NCBI GenBank assembly: GCA_031278135.1
Contig: JAITKY010000029.1
Coordinates: 1 to 6,081, forward strand
DNA from: Prevotellaceae bacterium
Lineage (GTDB): Bacteria > Bacteroidota > Bacteroidia > Bacteroidales > UBA932
DNA: 6,081 bases
Reading direction: 5' to 3'
Positions 5,120 to 6,081 of the stretch are shown one piece after another (position 1 is the first letter of the stretch; each line of letters opens with the position of its first letter). Made by a program: the position numbers and the translations under genes. The notes under the pieces were generated by a model. That model was not told where the DNA came from, ran no database searches, and saw only the letters and a list, made by a program, of their open reading frames with translations.

Positions 5120-6081
5120 TATTTTATATCCGATATTGAGATAATACCGGCTTCCCTTGTCCGAATAGGCGGGCGCCGAAAAGGCGTATAAAATATCCGA
5201 TTCATAGACATATAGCCTTGAATTCCAGCCGTCGGTATCGAAAATTGCATACCTCAACACAAAAGAAAGCGGAATCGTCCATAATTTGTATTTGATATCC
5301 TGCGACATCAAAAAACCTTTTTCATTAGTCTGCATTTCGGGGTTGTAGAAACAGAATGCAATCCTGCTGTTCATGCTCAATTCCGACGACAGACTGTAAG
5401 CGGCTTGCAACAAGGCTCTTGTCCTTTCGACGTTTTGTGTGGAGGATACCGTGCCGCCCGACAGATTTTTCATTGCTTTGTCATGTTGTATTTTTATCCG
5501 CACATCGAAATCCCTGTTTGGTGTGTAATTTGCCTGCACAAGATAGTCCCAACCCGAAGAAGGTGAATCGATTCCGTAACGTAGCCATGGAAAAGAATAT
5601 GAATCGAAAAAAGCAGATATTTTCCAGTTTCGATGAGGTAATATGCTGACACCAAGATATAAACCCTGTTCGTTTGCCGTACTGCTGTTTTCACCGAACG
5701 CATTCGAATAGACTGCCTGATAGTAAGTCTGATAATTCCTGTACAGCGATGAAAACTGCAACCAATGGTTTATATCAGCCGTTATTCCTGCAAGAACCGC
5801 TTTTCCTCCATTCGAACTGATTGCCGCTTCACCAAACAACGAAATGTTTTTGATTATCGCCCGATAATCGATGGCAAAATTTGCGTTCGACGGCTCATGA
5901 AGCGTAAACCGGTTATAAGGTTTGATATCTCTGTAATCGTCAGCACCATAACGTCCGTACAAAGCCGTTGCCCCAACACGCCAAAAAGTCTTTCCATAAG
6001 CGACATTTACGCCCGTAACGGTTTCGGACAAAGCATTTTTACGGCTAATTTCGTTCTGTGTCCGGTGCATTCCGGTTGCCG
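5117..6081 (-). CDS. C-terminal beta-barrel part of a ComEA-like helix-hairpin-helix envelope protein, partial and prematurely stopped
   Basis: At least 320 codons are open to the window edge, so the 5' part and true start are outside; the Met at 6068-6070 is internal, not a start. The visible part is a run of amphipathic beta-strands with aromatic girdles and short turns, consistent with an outer-membrane barrel. Numbered from that Met, landmarks are HRTQNEISRKNAL near the start, SNANFAIDY (61-69), YYQAVYSNAFGENSS (116-130), FPWLRYGIDSPSSG (160-173) and YESDILYAFSAPAYSDKGSRYY (289-310 region). From memory of the family, this pattern matches the C-terminal region of long Bacteroidetes proteins annotated as helix-hairpin-helix (ComEA-like), whose HhH repeats would be upstream and unseen. 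The ORF stops at TAA 5117-5119 after GYKI, about 43 residues short of the usual end. Role in DNA uptake is unproven. Confidence 0.72.
   Translation of the reverse strand, partial: ATGMHRTQNEISRKNALSETVTGVNVAYGKTFWRVGATALYGRYGADDYRDIKPYNRFTLHEPSNANFAIDYRAIIKNISLFGEAAISSNGGKAVLAGITADINHWLQFSSLYRNYQTYYQAVYSNAFGENSSTANEQGLYLGVSILPHRNWKISAFFDSYSFPWLRYGIDSPSSGWDYLVQANYTPNRDFDVRIKIQHDKAMKNLSGGTVSSTQNVERTRALLQAAYSLSSELSMNSRIAFCFYNPEMQTNEKGFLMSQDIKYKLWTIPLSFVLRYAIFDTDGWNSRLYVYESDILYAFSAPAYSDKGSRYYLNIGYKI

Noticed and set aside
5056..5250. Minus-strand 64-aa ORF overlapping the barrel gene end, as evidence of a frameshift
   Set aside because: The C-terminal family match continues in the original frame after TAA, so this other frame is not needed. 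Its lysine-rich end has no barrel character.

Overview
The window most likely comes from a Bacteroidota genome, probably Bacteroidales. The signs are moderate-to-low GC with AT-rich gaps, an almost complete lack of strong Shine-Dalgarno sites, a -7 element close to the Bacteroidetes TAnnTTTG type, and two outer-membrane beta-barrel proteins of kinds typical of that phylum. Every real gene is on the minus strand, so transcription runs from high to low coordinates. I see no tRNA, rRNA, transposase or CRISPR array.

Layout in transcription order: (1) 6081-5117, the 3' part of a large envelope protein resembling the barrel region of Bacteroidetes ComEA-like helix-hairpin-helix proteins. It is cut by an in-frame TAA, and 43 more well-matching codons follow in the same frame to a TGA at 4985-4987. 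(2) 4984-4842, a 143-bp gap holding a predicted promoter, an AT-rich dyad with a 9-A tract between its -33 and -7 elements, and a second, looser inverted repeat. (3) 4841-2075, a tight three-gene cassette: a 206-aa protein with an acidic tail ending in Phe, a 237-aa protein of no recognised family, and a 478-aa ATP-dependent DNA ligase-like nucleotidyltransferase. (4) 2046-1396, a small secreted outer-membrane beta-barrel protein. (5) 1393-155, CinA with a GTG start two bases after the preceding stop. (6) 157-11, exactly 21 tandem copies of a heptamer (TACATCA on +, TGATGTA on -), whose first unit supplies the cinA stop codon.

The gaps of +12, -17, +28 and +2 bp make 206-aa / 237-aa / ligase / barrel / cinA look like one transcription unit driven from about 4865. 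The first three genes are the most promising candidate for an uncharacterised nucleic-acid-processing system: a covalent nucleotidyltransferase with two conserved-looking partners, one of which has a tail like that of single-stranded-DNA-binding proteins. CinA (NMN amidase, competence/damage-associated) downstream and a ComEA-like remnant upstream give the neighbourhood a DNA-handling theme, but any functional link is inference.
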